Shown: positions 10,162 to 19,202 of the stretch, piece by piece
How positions within the stretch are numbered: the first letter of the stretch is position 1
Layout: each line of letters starts with the position of its first letter
From: an uncultured Acetatifactor sp.
Lineage (GTDB): Bacteria; Bacillota; Clostridia; Lachnospirales; Lachnospiraceae
Length of the DNA stretch: 64,000 nucleotides
Direction: 5' to 3'
Assembly: GCA_910586215.1 (NCBI GenBank)
Contig: CAJUGH010000007.1
Coordinates: forward strand, 79,912 to 143,911
Translations under genes and position numbers: made by a program
Notes under the pieces: generated by a model
Told to the model about the DNA's origin: nothing
Seen by the model: the letters and a program-made list of their open reading frames with translations, nothing else
The model's database searches: none

Positions 10162-10488
10162 ATGCCATTGGGTATAGCCCTGGGAGAAATGATTGCCACA
10201 TGCAAAGCGGAATTTGAGGAGAAGAAGACGGACCCTTTTTGTGGGACGGTCTACGAAGCCAGGCTGGATATGCTCCAGTATCTACAGAAGCGGGTGCTCA
10301 GTGGGGCACAGCCGGAGGAATTGCTGGTGGAACTGCGTGCCAGGCTGGCAGAACTGGAAGAAGCCAAAGAAGGGGAGGAAATAAGCTATACCTTTGACTG
10401 GTATGACGATCACTATTACTATAAGATCTATGACGGACAGTGTGAGGCCTGTAGGATGGTGATAGATTTGCTGGAATCTTGCGTATAA
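10162..10488 (+). CDS. Small acidic hypothetical protein
   Basis: This 108-residue soluble protein is not recognised. It is largely helical with many Glu and Leu (ELLVELRARLAELEEAKEGEE) and ends in an aromatic, Asp-rich segment (FDWYDDHYYYKIYDG) with two late Cys in CEACRM. The start at 10162 is chosen because AAAGGGG lies about nine bases upstream; a TTG nine codons earlier is possible. It lies between the glycosyltransferase and spoVAC on the same strand, 180 bp upstream of spoVAC, so a sporulation link is conceivable but unsupported. Confidence 0.6.
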   Translation: MPLGIALGEMIATCKAEFEEKKTDPFCGTVYEARLDMLQYLQKRVLSGAQPEELLVELRARLAELEEAKEGEEISYTFDWYDDHYYYKIYDGQCEACRMVIDLLESCV

Positions 10489-10550
10489 TGTATGAAACAG
10501 AACCTTTCTGCAAAAAATAGTACAACAGAACTATGTTGGAAAGATGATCT

Positions 10551-10578
10551 GTTGCCGGGAACGGAGTGAATAGTAACG
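10551..10578 (+). repeat. Right-end remnant of the MITE-like repeat
   Basis: These 28 bases match the right end of the element at 25342-25510 (bases 25483-25510) with three differences, including the motif GAACGGAGTGAA and a GTAACG end. No left end is seen nearby, so this is a solo end or a decayed copy. It sits about 90 bp upstream of spoVAC and could overlap its promoter. Confidence 0.6.
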
Positions 10579-10668
10579 ATGATCTTGAAAACAGTCAGCC
10601 CAGAAAAGAAGTCGGACGCTGATGGAAATGGGCTTTGCAGGTGCTTTAAACACGCAGGGAGGGCAGAA

Positions 10669-11142
10669 ATGGAGCAGACAAGCCAGGAAAAAAAGCAACA
10701 GCAGGAACAATATGAGCGGTATGTGAAACAGGTGACACCTACCCACAATCTGTGGCTACAGATGATAAAGGCCTTTGTGACAGGAGGTATCATTTGCTGT
10801 CTGGGACAGTTTATCCTGGATTATGCAGGGAGCCTGGGACTGGACAAGCAGACAGCGGGAAGCTGGTGTTCGCTGCTGCTGGTGCTGCTGTCCGTGGTAC
10901 TCACAGGATTTGGAATCTATCCCAGGATCGTAAAGTGGGGTGGGGCAGGAGCACTGGTGCCGATTACAGGCTTTGCCAACTCCGTGGCGGCCCCGGCCAT
11001 TGAGTTTAAGACAGAGGGACAGGTGTTCGGGATCGGGTGCAAGATCTTCACCATTGCAGGACCGGTGATTCTGTATGGGATCTTTGCAAGCTGGCTTTTG
11101 GGGGCAGTGTACTGGGTTGGGAAGATGATGGGGATTGGGTGA
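10669..11142 (+). CDS. spoVAC: Stage V sporulation protein AC (SpoVAC)
   Basis: This 157-residue integral membrane protein is the SpoVAC subunit, thought to act as a mechanosensitive channel component in dipicolinic acid release. It starts with a charged helix (YERYVKQVTPTHN) and has four to five membrane segments. Family-typical motifs include FVTGGIICCLGQFILDYAG, GGAGALVPITGFANSVAAPA and EFKTEGQVFGIG. The length is normal. AGGGAGGG sits just upstream of the chosen ATG; 30 upstream in-frame codons are discarded. spoVAA is about 9.8 kb upstream and spoVAD about 46.5 kb downstream, both on the same strand, rather than adjacent as in most spore formers. Confidence 0.93.
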   Translation: MEQTSQEKKQQQEQYERYVKQVTPTHNLWLQMIKAFVTGGIICCLGQFILDYAGSLGLDKQTAGSWCSLLLVLLSVVLTGFGIYPRIVKWGGAGALVPITGFANSVAAPAIEFKTEGQVFGIGCKIFTIAGPVILYGIFASWLLGAVYWVGKMMGIG

Positions 11143-11603
11143 GCGGGAAATTGTGATATTTGATTTTGTCATTTGAGCATGAGGTGCGGTTAAATGTCTG
11201 TACAAGTATAAAAACGAATTGGCATGCGGCCCGCTGGAATTAAATAGAGATAGAATGGCAGGCAGAGGCATCATATATGTATCTGGCTGCCTTTGTGTTA
11301 AGAGATAAGTTTGAAAATAAACTTTCAAATTTTGACTGGAATACCTGCTAAAGTGGATAAAGGGTATAGAAATGCAGTTCGGAGAGATCGAACACTATAT
11401 ATGTGTATTACAGAAATGTAGAAAACACTACTTGCACATTGTAGAAAAGATGCTATTATTTTAGAGGGGAGATATTCAATAGTGACGGAGTTAGGGGTTT
11501 TTAAGAAAAGATTACAAGGAATAGGCCTAAGCAAATTTCGAAAATTTTCTTAGCAAAATATAATAAAAAATGTAATAAACAAGGAATGCAAGGAGATGAT
11601 AGT
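11143..11603. other. A+T-rich intergenic region before the ATPase/PIN pair
   Basis: No gene is supported here. Composition shifts from the G+C-rich host style to clearly A+T-rich within this interval, probably marking the left border of transferred DNA. TATAAT at 11559-11564 lies 40 bp before the ATPase start. The best -35 seventeen bases upstream is TTTCGA, which is weak. A short palindrome AAATTTCGAAAATTT overlaps that position and might be an operator. Confidence 0.4.
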
Positions 11604-12824
11604 ATGATCAAGAGCATCAAATTGAAAAATTGGAAGAGTTACGAAGAAAGTATCTTATATATTGATACATTAATGATTGTAATTGGGACGAATGCAAGCG
11701 GAAAATCAAATGCAATTGATGCATTGATTTTTTTGAGTAGGATTGCCAGTGGGGTAGGCATTTTTCAAGCTATTGGGGGAGATGTAAGCTTAAGTCCTTT
11801 ACGGGGCGGTATGGACTGGGTTTGTAGAAAAGGGACAAATTCATTTACATTGGAAGTCGTGATGGAATACGGACAGAATGAATATGAGTATTCCATTACA
11901 GTGGAAGTAGGGAGCGCAAAAGCGTTGATTACAGAAGAAAAACTTTTTTTACTGGGTAGAAATCAAAGAATATTTTCTACAAATCTGCAGGATAAGCAAT
12001 TATTAAATATTTCAACATATTTTTCCACGGGGAAGCAGGGAAAAGGACAAAAATTTGAATTAAATAGAAATACATCTATACTATATCAAAGTAAGACATT
12101 GCAGTTGAAAAAGAAAGAAACGATAGATATTACAATTAACCTTGCGAAACAGTTAAGTGGAATTTTTGTTTTAGATCCGATACCAAAACATATGCGTGAT
12201 TATTCGCCATTGGCAGAAAAGTTATCTTCGGATGGCTCTAATATTGCAGGAGTACTGGCTGCTCTTAGCGATGAAAAGCGGGGAAAAGTACAAGAAAAAT
12301 TGACAACCTATTTAAAAAAAATTCCCGAAAAAGATCTTGAAAGTGTATGGACAGAACGCATTGGTAAATTTGATACAGATGCTATGATTTATTGCAAAGA
12401 AGCATGGCAAGGGGATGATGCATGTGTTGTGGATGCACGGGGGATGTCAGATGGTACACTAAGGTTTCTGGCCATTATGACCGCTTTGCTTACAAATGAA
12501 GAGAATCAGTTGATTGTTGTAGAAGAAGTGGATAATGGTTTGCATCCATCAAGGGCGAATACTTTACTGAAGATGCTAAAGGAATTTGGGGAAGAAAAAG
12601 GTGTAGATATATTAATTACAACTCATAACCCGGCTTTGCTGGATGCTGCTGGAACAGCCATGATACCATTTATTACGGTGGCGTATAGAAGTGGCAATGG
12701 AAAAAGCTGCTTAAAATTACTTGAAGATATACAGGATCTTCCAAAGATGATAGCAACAGGAAATATCGGAGAACTGACCACAAATGGTAAGATTGAATCT
12801 GCCCTCGCAAGGGAGGAACAATAA
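11604..12824 (+). CDS. ABC-type AAA ATPase (OLD/AAA_15-like) of a two-gene module
   Basis: This 406-residue ATPase opens with KSIKLKNWKSYEE, the usual first strand of RecF/OLD-like ATPases. Walker A GTNASGKS is at residues 28-35. A signature-like GMSDGTLRFLAIM is near 280. Walker B is LIVVEEVDNGLHP near 305, and the H-loop ITTHNPALL near 338. No Toprim or other nuclease domain is fused. The start at 11604 follows AGGAG by eight bases; an in-frame start at 11586 has none. It overlaps the PIN gene by one base (TAATG), so the two are translationally coupled. The pair is visibly A+T-richer than its surroundings. By analogy to ATPase-gated effectors it may hold or activate the PIN nuclease; this is inference. 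Confidence 0.85.
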   Translation: MIKSIKLKNWKSYEESILYIDTLMIVIGTNASGKSNAIDALIFLSRIASGVGIFQAIGGDVSLSPLRGGMDWVCRKGTNSFTLEVVMEYGQNEYEYSITVEVGSAKALITEEKLFLLGRNQRIFSTNLQDKQLLNISTYFSTGKQGKGQKFELNRNTSILYQSKTLQLKKKETIDITINLAKQLSGIFVLDPIPKHMRDYSPLAEKLSSDGSNIAGVLAALSDEKRGKVQEKLTTYLKKIPEKDLESVWTERIGKFDTDAMIYCKEAWQGDDACVVDARGMSDGTLRFLAIMTALLTNEENQLIVVEEVDNGLHPSRANTLLKMLKEFGEEKGVDILITTHNPALLDAAGTAMIPFITVAYRSGNGKSCLKLLEDIQDLPKMIATGNIGELTTNGKIESALAREEQ

Positions 12825-13327
12825 TGCGGAAAGTATTAATCATGGATACAAGTATTTTGTGTGTATACCTTAAAGTTCCCTATATGGAGGAATGTGGATC
12901 AGACAATGACAAATGGGATTATGGCAGGGTGGCTGAGAAAATCAGTAATGAAATTTATCACAGGAGTCTTTTGGTATTGCCTTTGGCTACCTTGATTGAA
13001 ACGGGAAACCATATTGCCCATGTATCCGGTGAGCGGTATAGTCTTGCCAGAGAATTGGCTGAGATTATAGTAAAGGCGGCTACGGCAGAGGAACCATGGG
13101 CAGCCTTTACCTTTCAAAGCCAGCTGTGGAGTGAAGAGAATTTGAAAAGGCTTGCGAATGAGTGGCCGGTATTGGCAGCAGGAAAGCTATCGATTGGGGA
13201 TGCTACAATAAAGGATGTGGCTGAGTTTTATACAGAATCTGGTTTTGCAGTTGAGATACTGACAGGAGATGGTGGATTGAAAGCATATGAACCAAAAGAA
13301 GTAAAGAAACCAAGGAGGCGTAGATGA
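12824..13327 (+). CDS. PIN-like nuclease partner of the ATPase
   Basis: This 167-residue protein fits the PIN fold by its acidic residues: D8 in VLIMDTSIL, E59 in LPLATLIETG, D126 in SIGDATIKD (D131 also near) and D149 in ILTGDGGL. PIN domains usually cleave RNA with Mg2+ or Mn2+. The C-terminus is strongly basic (KEVKKPRRRR), suiting nucleic acid or ATPase binding. Its ATG overlaps the ATPase stop by one base, without its own strong ribosome site. It is unlike VapC in being paired with an ABC-type ATPase instead of a small antitoxin. Metal-site spacing was judged by eye only. Confidence 0.75.
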   Translation: MRKVLIMDTSILCVYLKVPYMEECGSDNDKWDYGRVAEKISNEIYHRSLLVLPLATLIETGNHIAHVSGERYSLARELAEIIVKAATAEEPWAAFTFQSQLWSEENLKRLANEWPVLAAGKLSIGDATIKDVAEFYTESGFAVEILTGDGGLKAYEPKEVKKPRRRR

Positions 13328-13337
13328 GTGGGCCTTG

Positions 13338-14198
13338 CTATCTTCCCTCTTTCCGATACTCCCTGGGACTGGTCCCATAATAATTCCGGAAAGCGGAGGA
13401 AAAATGTTCCGCGGAGGAATATCCCAGGTCTTCCGCAATGGAAGCAATGCTTCTGGAGTGGTCAGAGAGAAGGATGGCGGCAGCGGACATGCGGGCTTCT
13501 GCCTTTTTTTGCTGGAAGTTCTTCCCATAGTGCTGGGTCAGCAGACGCTGGGTCTGCCTGGGACTTAGGTTCAGCCTGTGGGAGAGGGCTTCCAGGGACA
13601 GGGACTGGTATTCGTAGAGAAAGTATTCGTCAATGATGACAGATTTGGAGTCCGACAGGTTATTTCTGGCGAAAGCAGTCCGGGATATCTGGTGCTGTTC
13701 GTAGTTGCGCACCATGGCTACCAGAAGCTGGGACAGGAGTAGTTCCACCTGGGTCTGGTAGCCCAGGTAGCGGTGTTCTAGTTCCTGGAACAACTGCCGC
13801 ATCAAGTCATGGATTCCCTGGGTGTCCCTGCCGATCCAGAAAGGGGTGGAGAGGAAGAGATCCATGACAGGGGAGGTTTTCGTCTTTCCATGCCGGGGGG
13901 CAGGGCTGGCTTTCAAGTAGACACAGTATTCCAGCATGGGATCTTCTGGCAGGGGGGTCTGTGCATGTTCCACATGGGGGCCGGTGACAAAGAGGGTATC
14001 CGGTGTGATATCGTAATACTGCCCATCTGTCCGCAGGGTTCCGCGGCCAAAAGGAATGTAATGGATCTCGTAGCAGCCCCTGCCATGGCTGTGGGCCGGA
14101 ATGGTGCGGGCAAAGCGTTCCTGGACGATATTCAGCGCGTGGATCTGCGTGTTCTCTATGATAAAGTGAATGTCCATATCTGTATAGAGGGTTCTCAT
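13338..14198 (-). CDS. AraC-family transcriptional regulator
   Basis: This 286-residue regulator has an N-terminal cupin-like sensor (PAHSHGRGCYEIHYIPFGRG, with DTLFVTGPHVEHAQ) and a C-terminal double HTH: LSLEALSHRLNLSPRQTQRLL and SIASIAEDLGYSSAEHFSSAFRNYYGTSPREYR. Such proteins usually bind a sugar and activate nearby catabolic operons. The start at 14198 follows AAAGGA by about nine bases; an in-frame ATG 18 codons earlier is less likely. It ends 10 bp from the convergent PIN gene. The best candidate target is the L-fucose operon starting at 15315, inferred from proximity. Confidence 0.9.
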   Translation of the reverse strand: MRTLYTDMDIHFIIENTQIHALNIVQERFARTIPAHSHGRGCYEIHYIPFGRGTLRTDGQYYDITPDTLFVTGPHVEHAQTPLPEDPMLEYCVYLKASPAPRHGKTKTSPVMDLFLSTPFWIGRDTQGIHDLMRQLFQELEHRYLGYQTQVELLLSQLLVAMVRNYEQHQISRTAFARNNLSDSKSVIIDEYFLYEYQSLSLEALSHRLNLSPRQTQRLLTQHYGKNFQQKKAEARMSAAAILLSDHSRSIASIAEDLGYSSAEHFSSAFRNYYGTSPREYRKEGR

Positions 14199-14257
14199 AC
14201 CTGGGTATCCTTTCACACCTTCAGACATGCCGGCGCAGCCGACACAAACCAATCACA

Positions 14258-14377
14258 CGGAATCTTACGATTCCGGGAAGAACGCTGTCCTTGCGTTCTT
14301 CGGTGTGAAGAAGCTCTGCTTGCAGAGCTTGAAATCACTTAGCGAGATTTTTTCGAGCTTAGTGATTTCCTTCACAC
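14258..14377 (-). repeat. Palindromic repeat A, copy 1 (after the DUF2262-like stop)
   Basis: Read on the minus strand, the sequence begins directly after the stop of the gene ending at 14378 with AAGTGTGAAGG. It then forms two hairpins: an AATCACTAAG/CTAAGTGATT stem and AAGCTCTGC/GCAGAGCTT, followed by a CGAAGAACGCAAGG segment. The copy at 19641-19762 matches over about 120 bases, and starts right after another stop codon. A role as transcription terminator or mRNA 3' stabiliser is likely but inferred. Confidence 0.8.
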
Positions 14378-15073
14378 TTATTCCACAGCCATATAAATGA
14401 TTTCCTGCGTCTTACAGTCCATACAGGCCGTGGGAGTGATATAGTAACCTTCCCGGTCAGCATCGGGTTTTCCTTCCACGGTGATGATCCAGTCCCCGGG
14501 TTCTATATCCAGGGTATCCTCTCCCAGAAGATAGATATCGTATCTCTGCATACGGATGCAGGTTACGGTGAAACTTTCCTGCAATTTCTCCATGGACATG
14601 GAAAAGTCCTCCGTAGCCTGGCTCAGCATATTCTGCACGATTTCGTCCTGTCTGCTGTACAGGATCTTTAGGTTCTGGAAGAAGAAATCTTTCTGATTCT
14701 CCTCATATCCGTCTATACACAGCATGGGGTGGTAGTTCCCGAAAGGGATCTGTCCTTCCTGGCAGCAAAAAGTGTTTTTCTCAGAATTTTTTTCAAATAC
14801 AAGCGTACCCAGCACAGGATCTTCCATGGTCACTTCGGAAATATATGTCTCCCGGTATTCTGCCTTTTGGCGGTCCTCCTTTTTGACACTGCGGTAGAGC
14901 AGCAGGATGAGGAGAAGGAGGACGAAAAGGAGTACCACTGACAGCACCGGCCCCAGATGTATAATGGTACCGACAATCAAGATTGTCAGGAGCCCTATGT
15001 CGCAAAGCAAATAGAATACCGTGACCAGAAAAGAGGTCAGTTTTCCTTTTGGCGTATCTTTCTTCTCGTCCAT
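14378..15073 (-). CDS. Membrane-anchored protein, possibly DUF2262-like
   Basis: This 231-residue protein has a short charged N-terminus (MDEKKDTPKGK), two adjacent membrane helices at about 15-35 and 40-60, and a soluble C-terminal domain. The soluble part has DPVLGTLVFEKN, like the start of DUF2262 domains, and PGDWIITVEGKPDADREGYYI near the end. The function is unknown. The start at 15073 is chosen for GGGAG seven bases upstream; the in-frame extension to 15181 lacks a site. It lies upstream of the AraC gene on the same strand, divergent from the fucose operon. Confidence 0.6.
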   Translation of the reverse strand: MDEKKDTPKGKLTSFLVTVFYLLCDIGLLTILIVGTIIHLGPVLSVVLLFVLLLLILLLYRSVKKEDRQKAEYRETYISEVTMEDPVLGTLVFEKNSEKNTFCCQEGQIPFGNYHPMLCIDGYEENQKDFFFQNLKILYSRQDEIVQNMLSQATEDFSMSMEKLQESFTVTCIRMQRYDIYLLGEDTLDIEPGDWIITVEGKPDADREGYYITPTACMDCKTQEIIYMAVE

Positions 15074-15314
15074 GATGTAGTCTCCCGTATGTTTGTAGGC
15101 AGGTGCAGTCCCATACATCATTATATCGGTTCCCATGGGAATAGCAAGGGATAAGATGCAAATTCTACAAAAACACGACACCGCAGAGCGTAAAATGACA
15201 GGGATTGTACTTCCTTATTCCAGGTCCTCCATTTATAATGGAAGAAGAGAAAAAGAGAGGTACTTGATAAAATATCATGCAAAGAGCACGTGTGTGCAGA
15301 AAGTGAGGAGAAGA

Positions 15315-16376
15315 ATGGCTGTAAAAATGTTGATGAAGGGTGCTGTCCTTCCGGGGAACAGCACGGTGGAACTGAAGGATTTCGAGGTTCCCACGCCCGG
15401 GCATGGGCAGGTGCTGATCCAGACCAAGGCAACCACTATCTGTGGCAGTGATATCCGCTGCATTTACAGGGAACATACGGGCAAGGGTCCGGAGGGCTAT
15501 ATCCCTGGCATGGTGGCAGGACATGAGCCTTGCGGCATCATTGTGGAAGAGGGGGAAGGCCTTAGGCGGTTCAAGAAGGGGGACCGGGTGATCGTGTACC
15601 ATATCTCCGGATGTGGTGTCTGCAACGACTGCAGAAGGGGCTATTATATTTCCTGTAAGAGTTCTTTCAGACAGGCTTACGGATGGCAGAGAAACGGCGG
15701 TATGGCGCCCTACATCCTGGCAGAGGAGAAGGATCTGATTGCCCTGCCGGAGGAACTGACCTATAAGGACGGCGCCCAGGTGGCCTGTGGCTTTGGCACG
15801 GTGTATGAGGCCATCGAGAAGATGGGAATCAGCGGAAATGATGCCGTGCTGGTGACAGGTCTCGGCCCTGTGGGCCTGGCGGCACTGATGCTGGCAAAGG
15901 CCCTGGGGGCAAACCATCTCATCGGTGTGGAGATGAATGACTACCGTATTGACCTGGCGAAGAAGCTGGGACTGGTGGACGAGGTGTTCAAGCCCGGTGA
16001 GGATACCCTGGAGCAGATCCTGAAGGTCACAGGGGGCAAGGGCGTGGAGAGGGCCATCGATGCTTCTGCCAATGATGCAGGCAGGCAGCTTGCCATCCGC
16101 GCCACCAGGGAATGGGGCAAGATTGCTTTTGTGGGAGAAGGCGGTACCTGTACCTTCAACCCCAGCCCGGATATCATCCATGGGCAGAAGACCATCTTCG
16201 GTTCCTGGGTGACTTCCCTTTGGAGGATGGAGGAACTGGTGGAGCGGCTGGTACGCTGGGGGATCCATCCCGAAGACTTGATTACCCATGAGTTCCCCAT
16301 CGAGAAGGCAGCGGAGGCTTACAGCCTGATGGCAGGGGGGAACTGCGGTAAGGTGGCTGTGACCTTCCCGGACTGA
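15315..16376 (+). CDS. Zinc-dependent alcohol/polyol dehydrogenase (MDR family)
   Basis: This 353-residue oxidoreductase has the catalytic zinc ligands C of TICGSD and the HE pair of AGHEPCG. Structural zinc cysteines appear in GCGVCNDCRRGYYISC. The Rossmann motif GLGPVGLAALMLAKALGA is followed by GVEMNDYR; an acidic residue there suggests NAD+. The family oxidises secondary alcohols or sugar alcohols. The start at 15315 follows GAGGAG; 60 upstream in-frame codons are judged untranslated. It is the first gene of the fucose operon. Use on L-fucose or a later intermediate such as L-fuconate or lactaldehyde/1,2-propanediol is inferred from its neighbours. Confidence 0.88.
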   Translation: MAVKMLMKGAVLPGNSTVELKDFEVPTPGHGQVLIQTKATTICGSDIRCIYREHTGKGPEGYIPGMVAGHEPCGIIVEEGEGLRRFKKGDRVIVYHISGCGVCNDCRRGYYISCKSSFRQAYGWQRNGGMAPYILAEEKDLIALPEELTYKDGAQVACGFGTVYEAIEKMGISGNDAVLVTGLGPVGLAALMLAKALGANHLIGVEMNDYRIDLAKKLGLVDEVFKPGEDTLEQILKVTGGKGVERAIDASANDAGRQLAIRATREWGKIAFVGEGGTCTFNPSPDIIHGQKTIFGSWVTSLWRMEELVERLVRWGIHPEDLITHEFPIEKAAEAYSLMAGGNCGKVAVTFPD

Positions 16377-16548
16377 CGGAAATTGAGTCGTGAGGCTGGT
16401 ACGGCAGTTTTGGGCCAGACTGGCAGGAGAGGCGGTGTTGGCAGCATAGACAGGCCGTCACGGGGCAGACAGGCTGCGGAATGGAATGTCTGGCGGGGCA
16501 GGGCGTATAAGGTTTTGCCGGATTGCCGCAAAGGGGAAAGGAGAGAAG

Positions 16549-17649
16549 ATGGCAGAAAAGAGATCCATGGAAAATGGAGCAGAGCAGAAGGCAGGCACAT
16601 GGGAGCCGGATTCCGGCAGACAGTGCCAACAGGAGGACCCGCAGGGCAGGCTTTCCCAGGAGAAGATTCCCAGGCGCACCCTCTACAGCGGGGAGCAGAT
16701 TCCTTGCATGGGCCTTGGGACTTTTGGCTCCGACAAATATGGTGCTGATGCAGTCTCCCAGGCGGTGTACGGTGCCATCAGATATGGTTACCGTCTCATT
16801 GACTGTGCAGCAGTCTATCAGAATGAGGATTCCATAGGCAGGGTGCTGGGACGCCTGTTTGCAGAAAAAGAAGTAAAGAGAGAGGAACTGTTTATCACCT
16901 CCAAGGTGTGGAATGACATGCATGGGGAGGGTAAGGTGCTGGAATCCTGCAAAAAGAGCCTGGCAGACCTGGGCCTTTCCTACATAGACCTTTACTTTGT
17001 CCACTGGCCCTTCCCCAATTACCATGCACCAGGCTGTGACGGTGATTCCAGGAACCCGGATTCCAGGCCCTTTGATGTGGATGAGTTCATGGCTACCTGG
17101 AGACAGTGTGAGGAACTGGTAGATAAGGGACTGGTGCGCTACATCGGCATGAGCAACATGACAGTACCCAAGATGGAGGCAGTGCTGCCCCTATGCAGGA
17201 TCCGTCCGGCAGCCCTGGAGATGGAACTGCACCCATCCTTCCAGCAGCCAGAACTGTACGACTATGCAGTGGCAAGGGGTATCCTGCCCATCGGGTACTG
17301 CCCCATAGGATCCCCCTCCAGGCCGGAGCGGGACCGGACGGCAGAGGATGTGGCAGACACGGAACTTCCGGCTGTGGCAGAAGCTGCCAGGAGACATGGC
17401 ATCCACCCGGCGGTGGTCTGCCTAAAGTGGGCGGTACAGAGGGGACAGGTTCCCATACCTTTCTCCGTGAAGGAAGCCCAGTACCAGTCCAACCTAAAAT
17501 GTGTCACAGAGGATCCCCTCACAGAGGAAGAGATGGAAGCCATCCGCTTAGAGGACAGGAACTGCCGCCTCATCAAGGGCCAGGTATTCCTGTGGGAAGG
17601 GGCCAGGGGCTGGGAAGATTTGTGGGATCTGGACGGAAAGATTTCGTAA
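16549..17649 (+). CDS. Aldo/keto reductase
   Basis: This 366-residue protein has a TIM-barrel AKR fold of the standard length after a ~40-residue polar extension. The tetrad is visible: Asp in RLIDCAAVYQNE, Tyr in the same motif, Lys in ITSKVWND and His in FVHWPFPN. The NADP-side motifs IGMSNMT and IPFSVKEAQ are also present. The unusual N-terminal tail is Gln- and Glu-rich. The start follows AAAGGAG by about six bases. Positioned between the MDR dehydrogenase and GH29 fucosidase, it may interconvert L-fucose with its lactone or reduce an aldehyde product; that assignment is inferred. Confidence 0.87.
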   Translation: MAEKRSMENGAEQKAGTWEPDSGRQCQQEDPQGRLSQEKIPRRTLYSGEQIPCMGLGTFGSDKYGADAVSQAVYGAIRYGYRLIDCAAVYQNEDSIGRVLGRLFAEKEVKREELFITSKVWNDMHGEGKVLESCKKSLADLGLSYIDLYFVHWPFPNYHAPGCDGDSRNPDSRPFDVDEFMATWRQCEELVDKGLVRYIGMSNMTVPKMEAVLPLCRIRPAALEMELHPSFQQPELYDYAVARGILPIGYCPIGSPSRPERDRTAEDVADTELPAVAEAARRHGIHPAVVCLKWAVQRGQVPIPFSVKEAQYQSNLKCVTEDPLTEEEMEAIRLEDRNCRLIKGQVFLWEGARGWEDLWDLDGKIS

Positions 17650-17723
17650 CGGCTGCTGCCGGCAGGGGAATGGTTCCAGGATTTCCTCCTGGCCGGCAGG
17701 CAGGAGAAAAAGGGGGTACGGAT

Positions 17724-19157
17724 ATGGAGAAAAATTTTCAGGCAACATTTGATTCGCTGAGGGAATATACATGCCCGGGATGGTTCCAGGATGCGAAGTT
17801 CGGGATCTGGAGCCACTGGGGTCCCCAGAGCGTGCCCATGTGCGGTGACTGGTATGCCAGAAATATGTATATCCAGGGAAGTCCGCAGAACCTGTACCAT
17901 GTAAGGCACTACGGGCACCCGTCAGAATTCGGTTACAAGGATATCTGCAAGCTCTGGAAGGCAGAACATTTTGAGCCGGAGGAACTGATGGGATTGTATC
18001 ACAGGGCGGGCGCCAGGTATTTTGTGGCCCAGGCCACCCACCATGATCACTTTTTCAACTATGATTCCAAGGTAAATCCCTTCAATTCCGTGAACATAGG
18101 GCCTGGCAGGGACATCTGTGCCCTGTGGAAGGAGGCGGCAGAAAAGTATGGAATGCCCTTTGGGCTGACTGAGCACCTGGGTGCATCCTTCTCCTGGTGG
18201 TATGTGAACAAAGGATCAGACAGCTATGGGCCTTATAAGGGAGTTCCCTATGACGGTAATGATCCTGCCTGCCAGCATTTCTACCACCAGAACCAGGAGT
18301 ACTTAGGTCAGGTCAAAATGGGCGACATGGCCCCGTGGCTTACAGGGAACAAGAAGTTCCAGAAATATTGGCTGGATGCGGTGAAGGAGATGATAGACCG
18401 GTTCCATCCGGCATTGTTGTACTCGGACAGCGGGCTGCCCTTTGAACAGGAGGGCTATGAGGCCGGACTGGAAGCGGTGGCGTACCTGTATAACGATTCC
18501 ATCGCCCAGAACGGTGAAAACCTGGCGGTATATACCCAGAAGAACCGGGAACCTCAGATCTACCAGGTGGGCGTACTGGATATCGAGAAGAGCCAGTTGC
18601 CCGGCATACAGTCCCATGTATGGCAGACAGATACCTGTATCGGCAACTGGTTCTATGATGCCACACAGGCCTACAAGAGGCCGGATCAGATCATTGAGAT
18701 GCTGGTGGACATCATATCCAAGAATGGTATCATGCTCCTGAATGTGCTACAGAAGCCCGATGGAAGTATCGATGCGGAGGCCAGGTATCTCCTGGAGGAA
18801 TTGGCCGGATGGTTTGCAATCTGCGGGGAAGGGGTCTACGGCACACGTCCCTTTAGGATCTACAGCGAAGGGGACACCAGGGTGACCATTGACAGGTTCA
18901 CAGAGAACAAGACCCAGTGGAATGCCTCAGACTACCGCTTTACCAGGAAGGGTAACCAGGTCTATACCTTTATGATGCAGGCTCCGGAGGACGGGGTTGC
19001 GGTCATAAAGTCGCTGCAGCATGAAAAAGTCAGGGAAGTAAGGCTGCTTGGACACGGGGGCTTGGAATATACCCAGGCCTATGGTATACTGAATATCAAG
19101 CTGCCGGAAGTACTGCCAACGGCGTACACGAACTGCCTGGCGCTGACTTTGGAGTAG
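17724..19157 (+). CDS. Alpha-L-fucosidase, GH29, cytoplasmic
   Basis: This 477-residue glycoside hydrolase starts with WFQDAKFGIWSHWGPQSVP, typical of GH29. ARYFVAQATHHDHFFNYDSK and the nucleophile segment LLYSDSGLPFE follow, and the C-terminal part forms a small beta domain. It releases terminal alpha-linked L-fucose from glycans. No signal peptide is present, so it acts on imported oligosaccharides. The start at 17724 follows AGGGGG; a 177-codon in-frame extension overlaps the AKR gene and is rejected. It lies 74 bp after the AKR gene and 45 bp before fucU. Confidence 0.92.
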   Translation: MEKNFQATFDSLREYTCPGWFQDAKFGIWSHWGPQSVPMCGDWYARNMYIQGSPQNLYHVRHYGHPSEFGYKDICKLWKAEHFEPEELMGLYHRAGARYFVAQATHHDHFFNYDSKVNPFNSVNIGPGRDICALWKEAAEKYGMPFGLTEHLGASFSWWYVNKGSDSYGPYKGVPYDGNDPACQHFYHQNQEYLGQVKMGDMAPWLTGNKKFQKYWLDAVKEMIDRFHPALLYSDSGLPFEQEGYEAGLEAVAYLYNDSIAQNGENLAVYTQKNREPQIYQVGVLDIEKSQLPGIQSHVWQTDTCIGNWFYDATQAYKRPDQIIEMLVDIISKNGIMLLNVLQKPDGSIDAEARYLLEELAGWFAICGEGVYGTRPFRIYSEGDTRVTIDRFTENKTQWNASDYRFTRKGNQVYTFMMQAPEDGVAVIKSLQHEKVREVRLLGHGGLEYTQAYGILNIKLPEVLPTAYTNCLALTLE

Positions 19158-19202
19158 AAGAAGGTTTGGATTGCCTGCCATGGCAGGCGGAAAGGTGCGG
19201 AT

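Noticed and set aside
15165..16289. 374-codon minus-strand ORF opposite the zinc dehydrogenase
   Set aside because: It has no domain, is His/Gln/Leu-rich as expected for antisense of a G+C-rich gene, and the plus strand has a full MDR family protein.
17193..17723. N-terminal extension of the GH29 gene by 177 codons
   Set aside because: It overlaps the AKR gene, is Gly/Pro/Arg-rich like an out-of-frame shadow, and a good ribosome site precedes ATG 17724.
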